A DNA stretch of 61,789 nt from an uncultured Opitutia bacterium (lineage in GTDB: Bacteria; Verrucomicrobiota; Verrucomicrobiia; Opitutales; Opitutaceae): NCBI GenBank assembly GCA_903873805.1, contig CAIQQB010000037.1:1-61789 (forward strand), written 5' to 3'. Below the pieces are notes generated by a model that was given only the letters and a program-made list of their open reading frames with translations, ran no database searches and was not told where the DNA came from. Positions 35,642 to 43,448 of the stretch are shown piece by piece. Within the stretch, counting starts at the first letter, position 1; each line of letters starts with the position of its first letter. Made by a program: the position numbers and the translations under genes.

Positions 35642-36589
35642 TTACTTCGCCAGCCAGCCGTGGCCCTTCAGCCACTCCGCGGCCCGCAGCGGCCACTCGG
35701 CGGCGCGGGTGCGTGACGTCATGCCGAAACCATGGCCGCCCGCCTCGTAGAAGTGCAGCTCGGCGGGCACGCCGGCCTTCCGCAGGGCGAGGTAGAACTG
35801 GACCGAATTGTTGTCCGCCGGCACCGTGCGGTCGTCTCCGGCCTGCACGAGGAAGGTCGGGGGCGTGGTCCGGGTGACGTGCTGGTCGGCCGACCAATGG
35901 GTGAGCTGATCGGGGGTGGGCGTGCGGCCGAGCAGGGCGCCGCGTGAGCCGTTCTCCACGCCGGGTGGCGCCATGGTGATGACCGGATAGAGCAGCAGCG
36001 CAAAATCCGGCCGCGCGCTGACCTCGTCGAGCTTCGCGCCGGTCTTGCCGTCGGGATCGTCGTAGAGTGTGGCGGCGCAGGCGGCGACGTGGCCGCCGGC
36101 GGAAAATCCGATCACGCCGACGCGGTCGGGCCGCACCGCAAAGTCAGCCGCTTGCGAGCGCACGAGGCGGATGGCGCGGAGTACGTCCTGGAGCGGCGCG
36201 GGGGCGCCGTATTCCTTCAGCCGGTATTTGAGGACGAAGGCGGACACCCCGATGGAATTGAGCCAATGGGCGACCGCCGAGCCCTCGTTTTCCATCGAGA
36301 GGTGGTCGTAGCCGCCGCCGGGGCAGATGATGATGGCGGTGCCGGCGGCCAGGTCGGCCGGGGCCGGATAACAGGTGAGCGTGGGATGGCTGACCCGCAC
36401 GACGCGGTTGTTCACGATGCCTTCGGGCGGCAGCTCCGGCTTGAGGCCGGGCACGCCCTCGGGCCAGAGGTCGATGACTTTTGAGGCGGCGGCGGGGTCG
36501 CCGCCCCCGGCTACACCGGAGGCGGCGCGGAGCGAGGGGAGCAACAGGATGGCGAGGGCCAGCAGGGGACGGAGGGGGCGGATATTCAT
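35642..36589 (-). CDS. Secreted alpha/beta-hydrolase, esterase paralog 1
   Basis: The 315-residue product is a BD-FAE/acetyl-xylan-esterase-like hydrolase. It has a signal peptide (1-~23), IDLWPEGVPGLKPE, the oxyanion motif CPGGGYDHLSMENEG, the nucleophile elbow GFSAGGHVAACAA, the acid in AGDDRTVPADN and the base in GGHGFG. It probably deacylates polysaccharides in the periplasm or outside. Residues ~26-34, directly after the signal peptide, are encoded by a decayed GTAG palindrome. It is the last of three tandem paralogs on this strand, after a 169-base gap. Confidence 0.85.
   Translation of the reverse strand: MNIRPLRPLLALAILLLPSLRAASGVAGGGDPAAASKVIDLWPEGVPGLKPELPPEGIVNNRVVRVSHPTLTCYPAPADLAAGTAIIICPGGGYDHLSMENEGSAVAHWLNSIGVSAFVLKYRLKEYGAPAPLQDVLRAIRLVRSQAADFAVRPDRVGVIGFSAGGHVAACAATLYDDPDGKTGAKLDEVSARPDFALLLYPVITMAPPGVENGSRGALLGRTPTPDQLTHWSADQHVTRTTPPTFLVQAGDDRTVPADNNSVQFYLALRKAGVPAELHFYEAGGHGFGMTSRTRAAEWPLRAAEWLKGHGWLAK
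36488..36513 (-). repeat. Decayed GTAG palindrome inside esterase paralog 1
   Basis: On the coding strand it begins GTAGCCGGGGGCGGCGACCC, very close to the GTAGCCGGGGTCGCCGACCC of the array at 18162. It encodes VAGGGDPAA just after the predicted signal peptidase site. Paralog 2 lacks the segment. Confidence 0.55.
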
Positions 36590-36703
36590 GGGGGGATCAG
36601 CGGACGGGAAGCTCGCCGGTGGGCAAAATTATTTTCAGACCGGAGGCGTTGCGTGGGATGATTTTGGCCACCTGATTTTGCCCGTTCAGGGATGGGGCGA
36701 ATC

Positions 36704-36730
36704 GCGGCGGGCCCAGCGGTCCCGCCCTAC
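36704..36730 (-). repeat. Single GTAG hairpin
   Basis: On the minus strand it reads GTAG then GGCGGG-ACCGCTGG-GCCCGCC. It lies in the gap between esterase paralogs 1 and 2, close after the stop of paralog 2. Confidence 0.7.
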
Positions 36731-36758
36731 CCACCGGGCAATTGACGGAAGAAGTTGC

Positions 36759-37817
36759 TCAAAGGTGGATGACTTCCGGCAGCCAGCCGTGGCCGCGCAT
36801 CCAGTCCTCGGCCCGCAACGGCCATTCGGCGGCGCGGCCGACATTGGTTTTCAAGCCGAAGCCATGGCCGCCTTTTTCGTAAAGGTGCAGCTCGGCCTGC
36901 ACGCCGGCCTTCCGCAGGGCGAGGTAGAACTGGATGCTGTTCTCGACGGGCACGGTGCGGTCGTCTTCGGCCTGGGCGAGAAAAGTCGGGGGCGTGGTGC
37001 GGGTGACATGCAGCTCGGTGGAATAAAGCGCGGTCAGTTCGGGCGCGGGATTCGTGCCGATGAGATTGTCGCGCGATCCTTTGTGAAAGAACGCCGGGTC
37101 CATCGTGATGACCGGATACAGCAGCATCGCGAAATCGGGCCGCGCGCTGGTCTCGTCGAGCTTCACGCCGGTCTTGCCGGCGGGGTCGTCATACAGCGTG
37201 GCGGCGCAGGCGGCGAGATGACCGCCGGCCGAGAAGCCGATAATCCCGAGTCGGTCGGGGTTGACCTTAAAGGCGGTGGCCTGAGAGCGGACGGTGCGGA
37301 GGGCGCGGAGCACGTCCTGGAGCGGGGCGGGCTGGCCGTATTCCTTCAGGCGATACTTGAGGACAAAGGCGGTGACGCCGCGGGAGTTGAGCCAGCGGGC
37401 GATGGAAGCACCCTCGTTTTCCATCGAAAGGTTGGAGTAGCCGCCGCCGGGGCAGATGACGACGGCGGTGCCGTTGGCGGTGCCGGCCGGCGCGGGATAG
37501 ACCGTCAGGGTGGGATGGTGGATGTTGGAGGCGCTGGCGGGGGTGCTCCGCTCCGGGGTGGCGTTGGGCTTGAGGCCGGGTACGCCCTCGGGCCAGAGGT
37601 CGATGACCTGCAGCGCGGGCGTGGGGACGGGCGCGGGCGGCGGAACGGCCGGGGACGTCGGTCGCGCGGCCGGCGGGGGGACGGTCACGGCGGTGGGGAC
37701 GCGAGCCGGCGGGGTCGGTGGCACGACCGGTGCGGGGCCGGGCAGCTGGCAGGAGCCGCCCAGCAGGGTGAGGACCAGCAGGGCGGGGCGCAACGGAGGG
37801 AAGGAGGGGAGTTTCAT
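36759..37817 (-). CDS. Esterase paralog 2 (lipoprotein alpha/beta-hydrolase)
   Basis: The 352-residue product starts MKLPSFPPLRPALLVLTLLG and carries a lipobox, LLGGSC, so it is probably a lipoprotein. A ~45-residue Pro/Ala/Thr-rich linker precedes IDLWPEGVPGLKPN. The catalytic landmarks are CPGGGYSNLSMENEG, GFSAGGHLAACAA, AEDDRTVPVEN and GGHGFG. A much longer frame to 38834 runs into the shadow of paralog 3 and was rejected. The start overlaps the stop of paralog 3 (ATGA at 37814-37817), so the two are coupled. Confidence 0.85.
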   Translation of the reverse strand: MKLPSFPPLRPALLVLTLLGGSCQLPGPAPVVPPTPPARVPTAVTVPPPAARPTSPAVPPPAPVPTPALQVIDLWPEGVPGLKPNATPERSTPASASNIHHPTLTVYPAPAGTANGTAVVICPGGGYSNLSMENEGASIARWLNSRGVTAFVLKYRLKEYGQPAPLQDVLRALRTVRSQATAFKVNPDRLGIIGFSAGGHLAACAATLYDDPAGKTGVKLDETSARPDFAMLLYPVITMDPAFFHKGSRDNLIGTNPAPELTALYSTELHVTRTTPPTFLAQAEDDRTVPVENSIQFYLALRKAGVQAELHLYEKGGHGFGLKTNVGRAAEWPLRAEDWMRGHGWLPEVIHL

Positions 37818-38743
37818 GGCGGGGAAACGGGGTTGAGCCAGCCGTGGCTGCGCATCCAGTCGGCGCAGCGGAGCGGCCACTGGGCGGTCTGGCCAAATGA
37901 GGCCGATGTGCCGGAGCCGTGGGTGCCCTTCTCGTAGAGGTGCAGCTCGGCCGGGACCCCCGCCTTCACCAGGGCCTGGTAGAACTGGATGGAGTTCTCC
38001 TCCCGCACGGTGGTGTCCTGCATCGTGTGGACGAGAAAGGCAGGCGGGGTGGCCTTCGTGACCTGCTTCTCCAGCGAGAAGTGCGCGGCCAGCTCGGGGG
38101 ACGGATTGCGGCCGATCAGTCCGTCGCGCGAGGCGGTGTGGACATAAGGCGGCTCCATCGTGAGCACCGAGAACGTCAGGATCATGAAGTCCGGCCGACC
38201 GCTGACCGCATCGAGCGGCGCGCCGGTCCGGCCCTCCGGGGCGTCGAACAGCGTGCCGGCGCTGGCCACGACGTGCGAGCCGGCCGAGTTGCCAATCGCC
38301 CCGATGCGGTCGGGCGCCAGGCCCCATTCGGCGGCGTGGGAGCGGACCAGCCGCACAGCGCGGAGCATGTCCTGCAGGGGCGCGGGGTGGCCGTAGTCCT
38401 GTGTTCGATACACGAGGGTGAAGACGGCGGTGCCACCGTCGAGCATCCACTGGAAGAAGCCGGTGCCGCCGGTGTTGACGTGCACGTAGCCGCCGCCAGG
38501 GGCGAAGATGACCGCGGTGCCGTTGGCCGTGCCGGCCTTCGGCGCGTTGTAGAGCAGGAACGGATGGTGCGTGTGCGTGTAGGTCGTGCCGCTCACGGTC
38601 TCGTCGGAGGTGTCTGCCTTCATCCCCGGCACGCCCTCGGGCCAGAGCGGGATTTGCCGGGGGATGTCGGCCGCCCGGAGCAGCGGGCCGGCGAGCGCAA
38701 GGGTCAGCAGGAGGGCAGCGAAACGGCCGGGGGCAGGGTTCAT
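37814..38743 (-). CDS. Secreted esterase paralog 3 (most divergent)
   Basis: The 309-residue product has a signal peptide (MNPAPGRFAALLLTLALAGP), then IPLWPEGVPGMKAD. It keeps APGGGYVHVN, the nucleophile in GNSAGSHVVASAG, the acid in MQDTTVREEN and a THGSG histidine in place of GGHGFG. It is the first gene of the three-esterase operon. Substitutions around the nucleophile and histidine suggest a different substrate. The frame extends upstream without family features, so the signal-peptide ATG is chosen. Confidence 0.83.
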   Translation of the reverse strand: MNPAPGRFAALLLTLALAGPLLRAADIPRQIPLWPEGVPGMKADTSDETVSGTTYTHTHHPFLLYNAPKAGTANGTAVIFAPGGGYVHVNTGGTGFFQWMLDGGTAVFTLVYRTQDYGHPAPLQDMLRAVRLVRSHAAEWGLAPDRIGAIGNSAGSHVVASAGTLFDAPEGRTGAPLDAVSGRPDFMILTFSVLTMEPPYVHTASRDGLIGRNPSPELAAHFSLEKQVTKATPPAFLVHTMQDTTVREENSIQFYQALVKAGVPAELHLYEKGTHGSGTSASFGQTAQWPLRCADWMRSHGWLNPVSPP

Positions 38744-38870
38744 GGGGATCCGGATTGAAACGGGCGGGGCGGGGCGTCGGAGGTTTGTGTCCCCGGCCGA
38801 AGTGGTCAAGACGGCATCCGGCGGTGGCCGGCAATTGACAATTGTCCGTGGACGCCGATCTTCCCGGGGC

Positions 38871-40289
38871 ATGCGCCGCCTGCCCTGGCTCCTCGGTTGT
38901 CTCGCCCTGTTGGGCTCCCCGCTCGCCGCGCGCATCTGGACCGACACCCAGGGGCGCACGGTCGAGGCCGAGTTTCTCCGGGTGGCGGACGGCAATGTGA
39001 CCATTCGCCGGACGGACGGCGCGGTTTTCACCCTGAGCCTGGAGCAGCTGTCGATCGCCGATCGCGAATTTGTGGCGCAGAAAGTCGCGCCGGTGGCCGG
39101 ATCCGCGCTCGCGGCCCCGGCCGATTTCGAGGACCTCAACCGCCTGCTTGGGGTGCCGCTCTTCGCCGGTGACCTGCTTTGGGACGATCCACCGGCCGAA
39201 GTCGCCAAGCGCCTGGGGCTTTCGCCGGAGGCCCAGACGGCGTATTACGAAAGTTACCGGGCCTATCCCGCCACGCCCGTCAGTGTGCTCGATACCGCGG
39301 CCTACACCCTTTCATTGCAGGCCCTGAACGGGAAGCTGGCGGGGTTTGGAGTCATGTTCACCAACAAAGGTGACTATCCCGCCTTCAAGGAGCGAACCGC
39401 GAACTCCCCGTCGCCGACACCGGAGCAAATGCAGGCCTTTGAAAAGGCCCAGGCTGACGACGTGGCCACGCTGACGGGAAAGCTTTCGTCCGTGCTGGGA
39501 CCGGCGCGCAAGGAATTTCCGATCACCGGTCTCAACGCCGGTCATGAACAGCTGCGCTGGGACTGGCACGGGCACAGCCTGATCCTGGTCCAGGTCCACG
39601 ATCAGTATGTCTCGCTCAAGATTGTGCCTCCGCAAGACACCGCCGCCGGAGCGCTCAGCTATGAGCAGGTCCGCAAGCTCCTGAAGACCCGGATCACGAA
39701 GCGCGCCAACGGCGATGTCATCCTCAACCAGATTCCCATGATCACCCAGGGGCCCAAGGGCTATTGCGTGCCGGCGACGTTTGAACGCTACCTGCGTTAC
39801 GTCAACATTCCTGCCGACATGTATGAACTCGCCATGGCGGGTGACGCCGGCTTCGGCGGCAGCGCCAGTCCCACGAAACTGGCCGAGGGGGTGAACCGAT
39901 ACGTCAACGGTTTTGGCCGCCACCTGGTCCGCCTGCCGCTGAGCGGCCTGAATGTGGACAGCATCGCCCGTTACGTGGACGAGGGGCGCCCGATCATGTG
40001 GTGCCTGACCTCGACGAAGAAGTTCAACGTGGAGTCCAACCAGCTCTCGCAGGTTCGTGCGACCGTGAGCGACTGGGCGGAGTGGAAGAAAACTCTTCTG
40101 GCCGCCAGCGCCACCCGGCTCGAAACCGACACCGTTTCCAACCACATGTGCATGATCATCGGCTACAATCGGGCCACCAACGAGCTTGCCTTCACCGACT
40201 CTTGGGGGGCGAATTACGCCGAGCGCTGGGTGCCGCTGGTGCATGCCGCGCAGATTTCCCTGGACGAGTATTGGGGCATCGACCTGTGA
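38871..40289 (+). CDS. Secreted SHD1-domain protein with a C39-like peptidase domain
   Basis: The 472-residue product has a signal peptide (MRRLPWLLGCLALLGSPLAA). An SHD1 domain follows: RIWTDTQGRTVEAEFLRVAD and FTLSLEQLSIADREFV (21-66). The C-terminal third resembles papain-like C39 peptidases: GYCVPATFERYLRY with Cys299, HMCMIIGYN with His425 and FTDSWG with Asp443 form a candidate triad. SHD1 is common in Verrucomicrobia and Planctomycetes. Substrates and partners are unknown. It is divergent from the esterase operon, 127 bases away. Confidence 0.72.
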   Translation: MRRLPWLLGCLALLGSPLAARIWTDTQGRTVEAEFLRVADGNVTIRRTDGAVFTLSLEQLSIADREFVAQKVAPVAGSALAAPADFEDLNRLLGVPLFAGDLLWDDPPAEVAKRLGLSPEAQTAYYESYRAYPATPVSVLDTAAYTLSLQALNGKLAGFGVMFTNKGDYPAFKERTANSPSPTPEQMQAFEKAQADDVATLTGKLSSVLGPARKEFPITGLNAGHEQLRWDWHGHSLILVQVHDQYVSLKIVPPQDTAAGALSYEQVRKLLKTRITKRANGDVILNQIPMITQGPKGYCVPATFERYLRYVNIPADMYELAMAGDAGFGGSASPTKLAEGVNRYVNGFGRHLVRLPLSGLNVDSIARYVDEGRPIMWCLTSTKKFNVESNQLSQVRATVSDWAEWKKTLLAASATRLETDTVSNHMCMIIGYNRATNELAFTDSWGANYAERWVPLVHAAQISLDEYWGIDL

Positions 40290-40354
40290 CGGGCGGTTGG
40301 CCCGGCGGGCGGGGTCCCGTCGGCACGCCCACGCCTGCGCCGGTTGCCCCCGGC

Positions 40355-41482
40355 CTAGGTGGAGTAGTCCAGCTCGATCCGTTTGCCGCCGAGCTGGGCG
40401 GAGCGGTAGATGCCCTCAATCACGACCAAGTCGCGCCGGCCGAGATCGGCGGGGACGGGCGTCGGAGCGCCCTCGAGGAGGGCGCGGGCGATGCCGTCCA
40501 TGTGCAGCGCCTGCTGGTTTACGGTCGGAAAGCTCACCGGCCCGCGGCTGGTGGTCATGCGGAGGCCGTTGTAGCCGAAGGCGGAGGGCAGGTCGACCCA
40601 ACCCTTCGGTCCCTCGGCGTGAAAGCGGTTGAAGTTTTCGTTGTAGCTGGAGGTGCATTTCGCGGTGACGCCGCCGGGAAACTCCATCGTCCACTCGATT
40701 CCCTCCTCGACGGTCTTGAAAAACTCGGGGCGCGCCTTGGGCCGCTCCGTGGCGGTGACGGCGATGGGGCTGGCGTTGGCGGCCATGACGGCCCCGTGGA
40801 TGACGTAGATGCCCACATCCATCAGGGGGCCGCCGCCGGAAAGCTTTTTCTGCATGCGCCATTGTTCGTTGCCCATGTACCAGCTGTCATCGCCGCGCAA
40901 AGTGGTGAAGGGGCCGAAGTCGGGATCCTGCGCCAGCCGCACCATCTCCCGGTGATAGGGGTCGAAATGCAGACGGTAGCCCACGGCGAGCGTGCGTTTC
41001 ACGGACTCGCACGCGCGGATCATCGCGTCGCATTCGGCGACGGTATTGGCCATCGGCTTCTCGGAGATGACATGCTTGCCGGCCATCGCCGCGAGGATGG
41101 CATACTCGGCGTGGAGCCCGTTGGGCGTGACGACATAGACGATGTCGATGTCCGGGTTGTCCGCCATGCGGCCCATCGTCTCGGGAGAATAGATGTTCTT
41201 TTCCGGGAAACCGGCGGACTGCGCCCAGCGCCGGCCCTTGCCCGCCGGATCGCGGGTGACCACGCCGGCGAGACGGCAGTATTGGGTGAACCGTAGCGCC
41301 GGCAGCAGCTGACCGGTGGAATAATTGCCGAGACCGGCGAGGGCGATGCCGAGTTTGCGGGCGGGCGGGGGCTCGGGAGCGGCCGACCGGAGCGAGCGGG
41401 GCAGGGCGAGGGCGGCGGTGGCGAGGGCGGTTTGCCGGATGAAATCACGGCGGGTGCAGGTGGCGGTGGCCGGGACATTCAT
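40355..41482 (-). CDS. Tat-exported Gfo/Idh/MocA-family oxidoreductase
   Basis: The 375-residue protein is an NAD(P)-dependent oxidoreductase related to glucose-fructose oxidoreductase. A twin-arginine signal is visible: TRRDFIRQTALATAALALP (Arg11-Arg12). The Rossmann start is LGIALAGLGNYSTGQLLPAL, and the conserved EKP motif is in HVISEKPMANTVAE with the lysine expected to contact the cofactor. LSGGGPLMDVGIYVIHGAVM is the usual substrate-site block. Such Tat-exported paralogs are common in Verrucomicrobia and act on sugars or inositols; the substrate is not known here. It converges with the SHD1 gene. Confidence 0.88.
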   Translation of the reverse strand: MNVPATATCTRRDFIRQTALATAALALPRSLRSAAPEPPPARKLGIALAGLGNYSTGQLLPALRFTQYCRLAGVVTRDPAGKGRRWAQSAGFPEKNIYSPETMGRMADNPDIDIVYVVTPNGLHAEYAILAAMAGKHVISEKPMANTVAECDAMIRACESVKRTLAVGYRLHFDPYHREMVRLAQDPDFGPFTTLRGDDSWYMGNEQWRMQKKLSGGGPLMDVGIYVIHGAVMAANASPIAVTATERPKARPEFFKTVEEGIEWTMEFPGGVTAKCTSSYNENFNRFHAEGPKGWVDLPSAFGYNGLRMTTSRGPVSFPTVNQQALHMDGIARALLEGAPTPVPADLGRRDLVVIEGIYRSAQLGGKRIELDYST

Positions 41483-41904
41483 GGGGTGGGGGAATTGAAC
41501 AGGATCGGAAGGCCAGCGAAGCCAGAAGGAGAAGTCGTCCCTCCAGCCTTTGGTCAGTGCGATGGGGATAAATTGGCGGCCGCGATCTGAGTGTCAATTC
41601 ACCCCGCCGGAGGTAGCGACGCATTTTGAATTTACGCGGCAGCGGCGATGGTAGCAGCCATGGTCCCGACAGTCCGCCTGAGCCGAACCGGTCCCCGTTG
41701 CGTTTCCGCATCCAAGCCACCCCGCCACCTCTCTCTCGGCCGATCGCTCCCACTAACATGTCAACCAATAGTTGACATGTTAGTGGGTGTCAGGGTCCGC
41801 CTTGGGCGGGACGTTCGTGCGCCGATATTCCATGGATTCGCTCGGGTGGCGCCCTCACTCCCCGCTTTACGCCCGGCCCGGATTGCCCTTGCTTGTCGCC
41901 ACGC
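41483..41904. other. Intergenic region between divergent oxidoreductase and metF genes
   Basis: This 422-base region holds the divergent promoters and a perfect inverted repeat at 41749-41787, described separately. Otherwise I see no gene, tRNA or GTAG hairpin. I looked for a SAM- or SAH-type aptamer before metF and did not recognise one. Confidence 0.5.
41749..41787. promoter_or_regulatory. Perfect 17-bp inverted repeat upstream of metF
   Basis: CCCACTAACATGTCAAC, a CAATA loop, then GTTGACATGTTAGTGGG. Both arms are perfect for 17 bases. Each strand contains TTGACA near the loop. It lies 118 bases before metF and is AT-richer than its surroundings. It could be an operator for a dimeric regulator, a hairpin in the metF leader, or a small mobile remnant. 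Confidence 0.65.
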
Positions 41905-42783
41905 ATGACGCCCGACCGGCCCATTTCCGAATTCTTCGCGCAGAACCGCCCCCTGCGCTCGCTCGAGTTTTTTCCGCCCAAGGACGACGCCGGCGTCGAG
42001 GCCCTGCGCGCCACCGCCACCGCGCTCCGGCGGATGAATCCCGACTTCGTCTCCGTCACCTATGGCGCCGGCGGCACCACGCGCGACCGCACCGCGCAGG
42101 TCTGCGACTTTCTCAAGAAGGACTTTGGCTTCACCGTCATGCCGCACCTCACCTGCGTCGGGCACACCCGCGCCGAGCTGTCCGAGGTCGCCGACCGCAT
42201 CCATGCCGGCGGTTTCCGCAACATCATGGCCCTCCGCGGCGATCCGCCGAAGGGCGAGACCAGCTTTACGCCGTATCGCGACGGCCTCCGGTATGCGAGC
42301 GACCTCGTGGCGCTGCTCAAGTCGCGCCACCCCGACTTCTGTCTCGGCGTGGGCGGCTATCCGGAGAAGCACCCCGAGGCGCCCTCAGCCGAGGCGGACC
42401 TCGCCCACCTGAAACGCAAGGTTGACGCTGGCGCGTCGTTCATCACCACGCAGCTGTTCTTCGACAACGCGGTCTACTTCCGCTTCGTCGACCGGTGCCG
42501 CGCCGCCGGCATCACCGTGCCGATCGTGCCCGGCATCATGCCCGTGCTTTCGCTGAAGCAGATCCAGCGTTTCACCGCGATGTGCGGCACGGTCCTGCCG
42601 GCCCGGCTCATCACGCGGCTCGAGGTGGCGGCGGAGAACACCGATGTGGTGGAGACGATCGGCATCGATTGGGCGCTCACCCAGATCCGTGACCTCCTCG
42701 CCCGCGGTGCGCCGGGCTACCACCTCTACATCCTCAACCGCGCTAAGGGCGCTCTCGCTCTCACCGCGGGTTTGGCGGCTTAG
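41905..42783 (+). CDS. metF: 5,10-methylenetetrahydrofolate reductase
   Basis: MetF reduces methylene-THF to methyl-THF for methionine synthesis, using FAD. The 292-residue product starts at ATG 41905 (MTPDRPISEFFAQNRPLRSL), and family blocks are SLEFFPPKDDAGVEAL, VSVTYGAGGTTRDRT, NIMALRGDPPKGE, AGASFITTQLFFDN and VPIVPGIMPVLSLKQI. The length is typical for bacterial MetF. A perfect inverted repeat lies in its leader region (41749-41787), a candidate control site. Confidence 0.95.
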   Translation: MTPDRPISEFFAQNRPLRSLEFFPPKDDAGVEALRATATALRRMNPDFVSVTYGAGGTTRDRTAQVCDFLKKDFGFTVMPHLTCVGHTRAELSEVADRIHAGGFRNIMALRGDPPKGETSFTPYRDGLRYASDLVALLKSRHPDFCLGVGGYPEKHPEAPSAEADLAHLKRKVDAGASFITTQLFFDNAVYFRFVDRCRAAGITVPIVPGIMPVLSLKQIQRFTAMCGTVLPARLITRLEVAAENTDVVETIGIDWALTQIRDLLARGAPGYHLYILNRAKGALALTAGLAA

Positions 42784-42795
42784 GCTATTCCGAAT

Positions 42796-42823
42796 TGTAG
42801 GGGCGCAGACTTGCTGCGCCCTT
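42796..42823 (+). repeat. GTAG hairpin flanking the RAYT gene, downstream side
   Basis: It reads GTAGGGGCGCAGACTTG then CTGCGCCC, with an 8-bp stem GGGCGCAG/CTGCGCCC and an ACTTG loop. It lies just after the metF stop and immediately downstream of the transposase stop. It is an inverted near-identical copy of 43396-43423. Confidence 0.88.
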
Positions 42824-42833
42824 TCTGAGGCAT

Positions 42834-43373
42834 TCACTCCCCCACCATCAACCCTGCGGGCCGTGGTTCCGCGATCCACTCTCGCTGGGGCGCCCCGTCC
42901 GGCTTCAATTGGGTCATGAACCCGAACCGCTCAAGCTTAGGACACAACCAGCCGGGCCAGTTGCCGCCGCACAACAAGCCAGCCCGATAGGGGTTCAGAA
43001 AGACATAATGCCCGTAATCTTCCGCGCCCTCTTCCGCACGTAACCGATGCTCATAAAAGTCGCGTTGCCAGACGAGATGTCCAGCTTGGAGCTCCGCGCG
43101 AGCCTCCGCTTTATATCGCGCAACGACCCGACCAAGCGACAGCCGGCCGCCGAGGTGAAACAGCCAATGGATGTGATCTGGCATCACAGTAAAGGCGAGA
43201 GTTTCCGTGTCGCCAACCGCATCCGCCGCCATCACGGCGTTCCGGATGGCCGAAGCGGTTGTATTTGTCGTGAGACCGGTGTGGCGTTCCATGGTACATA
43301 ACGTCACAAAGTAACGCGCCCCGGGCAAGGACCAGCGGTTCGCATGCAACGCGCCTGTGCTGCGTGTGAGCAT
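42834..43373 (-). CDS. REP-associated tyrosine transposase (RAYT, Y1 HUH family)
   Basis: The 179-residue protein is a single-domain Y1 HUH endonuclease related to IS200/IS605 transposases. It has ARYFVTLCTMERHTGL near the start, the HUH pair His67-x-His69 in TVMPDHIHWLFHLGG, then RVVARYKAEARAEL, WQRDFYEHRLR and the catalytic tyrosine in HYVFLNPYRAGLL (Tyr123). The tail after ~140 is variable. Such proteins cut single-stranded DNA at REP hairpins, recognising a GTAG-type tetranucleotide. It is bracketed by inverted GTAG hairpins within 30-40 bases on both sides, and related hairpins are dispersed through the window. Confidence 0.93.
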   Translation of the reverse strand: MLTRSTGALHANRWSLPGARYFVTLCTMERHTGLTTNTTASAIRNAVMAADAVGDTETLAFTVMPDHIHWLFHLGGRLSLGRVVARYKAEARAELQAGHLVWQRDFYEHRLRAEEGAEDYGHYVFLNPYRAGLLCGGNWPGWLCPKLERFGFMTQLKPDGAPQREWIAEPRPAGLMVGE

Positions 43374-43395
43374 CGTGTGATCGTCACTGAAAGCA

Positions 43396-43423
43396 GAGGG
43401 CGCAGCAAGTCTGCGCCCCTACA
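43396..43423 (-). repeat. GTAG hairpin flanking the RAYT gene, upstream side
   Basis: On the minus strand it reads GTAGGGGCGCAGACTTGCTG then CGCCCT, the inverted near-identical counterpart of 42796-42823. Together with the gene it forms a unit of about 630 bases with the GTAG heads at the outer ends. Confidence 0.88.
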
Positions 43424-43448
43424 AAACCGCCGGCACCCATTCGGTTTT

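Noticed and set aside
36759-38834. A 691-codon frame that could be read as an esterase fusion
   Set aside because: The first half is out of frame with paralog 3 and is Arg/Pro-rich shadow; a lipoprotein signal peptide starts at 37817.
41600-41904. SAM or SAH riboswitch upstream of metF
   Set aside because: I could not match the conserved cores of the known SAM or SAH aptamers; the perfect palindrome alone does not make a riboswitch.
42796-43423. A classical insertion sequence
   Set aside because: The gene is a Y1 RAYT with hairpin flanks and not a DDE transposase with terminal repeats and target duplication.
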